From a bacterium UBA7470 (GTDB lineage Bacteria; Pseudomonadota; Gammaproteobacteria; Burkholderiales; Burkholderiaceae_C): DNA of 5,092 nucleotides. Positions 4,911 to 5,092 of the stretch are shown one piece after another. Below the pieces are notes generated by a model. That model was not told the origin of the DNA. It saw only the letters and a list, made by a program, of their open reading frames with translations, and made no database searches. The position numbers and the translations under genes are program-made. Position 1 is the stretch's first letter, and each line of letters opens with the position of its first letter. The stretch covers positions 1-5,092 of the forward strand of contig DLPA01000007.1 of the NCBI GenBank assembly GCA_002479815.1, in the 5' to 3' direction.

Positions 4911-5092
4911 TTAGAAGGGGTACAAACCCCGCTCCCGCGCGTGCAGACGGGCCAGTCCCAGCAGGGCATCGGTGTAGGGGGTGGGGATGTGGGTTGTTTG
5001 GCCCAACTCGCGTACTGCCGTCACCAAAGCATCCAGTTCTATGGGTTTGCCAGCCTCCACGTCTTGCAGCATGGAGGTGCGGAATGCGCCCA
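4911..5092 (-). CDS. panE: 2-dehydropantoate 2-reductase, C-terminal part (partial)
   Basis: This is the last 59 residues of ketopantoate reductase (PanE/ApbA), which reduces 2-dehydropantoate to pantoate with NADPH in pantothenate and CoA synthesis in the cytoplasm. The 5' part lies beyond the right edge. The fragment lies in the helical C-terminal domain (PF08546): TSMLQDVEAGKPIELDALV (5-23) matches the family motif SMLQDxxxGRxTEID, and Glu18 of the fragment corresponds to the catalytic Glu256 of E. coli PanE. It continues with VRELGQTTHIPTPYTDAL (26-43) and a helix ending RERGLYPF at the stop codon (4911-4913). It is probably the upstream partner of the DUF2322 gene in one transcript. Whether the missing NADPH-binding part is intact cannot be seen. 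Confidence 0.85.
   Translation of the reverse strand, partial: GAFRTSMLQDVEAGKPIELDALVTAVRELGQTTHIPTPYTDALLGLARLHARERGLYPF

Noticed and set aside
4917..4930. GGGGT-ACAA-ACCCC hairpin in the last codons of panE, considered as a terminator before DUF2322
   Set aside because: The stem is only 5 bp and the minus strand continues TTCTAAAATG, without a T-run. It is unlikely to end transcription.

Overview
The window reads as chromosomal DNA of a betaproteobacterium, most likely Burkholderiales and possibly Comamonadaceae-like. This is an inference from G/C-ending codon use in most genes, a DUF2322 gene (a family seen mainly in that group), and an LtaE and a PanE fragment of proteobacterial type. 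No rRNA, tRNA, CRISPR array, plasmid or phage gene was seen.

Layout. Positions 1-565 are gene-poor. At the left edge is a weak, possibly frameshifted minus-strand gene start (about 2-159). It is followed by an AT-rich, almost fully palindromic element of about 230 bp (215-446) with 28-bp terminal inverted repeats, which resembles a non-autonomous mobile element (MITE), and then an AT-rich spacer with two operator-like palindromes. A small plus-strand gene of unknown function (566-952) converges on ltaE (minus, 959-2074), a PLP-dependent low-specificity L-threonine aldolase. The two stop codons are 6 bp apart and a GC-rich hairpin ends at the first one. ltaE is divergent from a secreted choice-of-anchor A type adhesin-like protein (plus, 2243-3460), and the 168-bp spacer between them carries a 14-bp palindrome. 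A clear rho-independent terminator (3522-3558) follows the secreted protein gene.

Next is a PF10672/COG1092-type SAM-dependent methyltransferase (plus, 3580-4509), probably an RNA methyltransferase. It converges on a minus-strand pair: the 3' end of panE (ketopantoate reductase, running off the right edge) and a DUF2322 gene (4547-4864), which look co-transcribed.

The genes do not form one pathway. ltaE (threonine/glycine metabolism) and panE (pantothenate/CoA synthesis) are housekeeping enzymes, the methyltransferase probably acts on rRNA, and the choice-of-anchor A protein is an exported accessory product. The points most worth a second look are the palindromic element at 215-446, the exported protein that has the choice-of-anchor domain but no anchor, and the methyltransferase that lacks the RlmI catalytic cysteine. 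I found no convincing new multi-gene system here.
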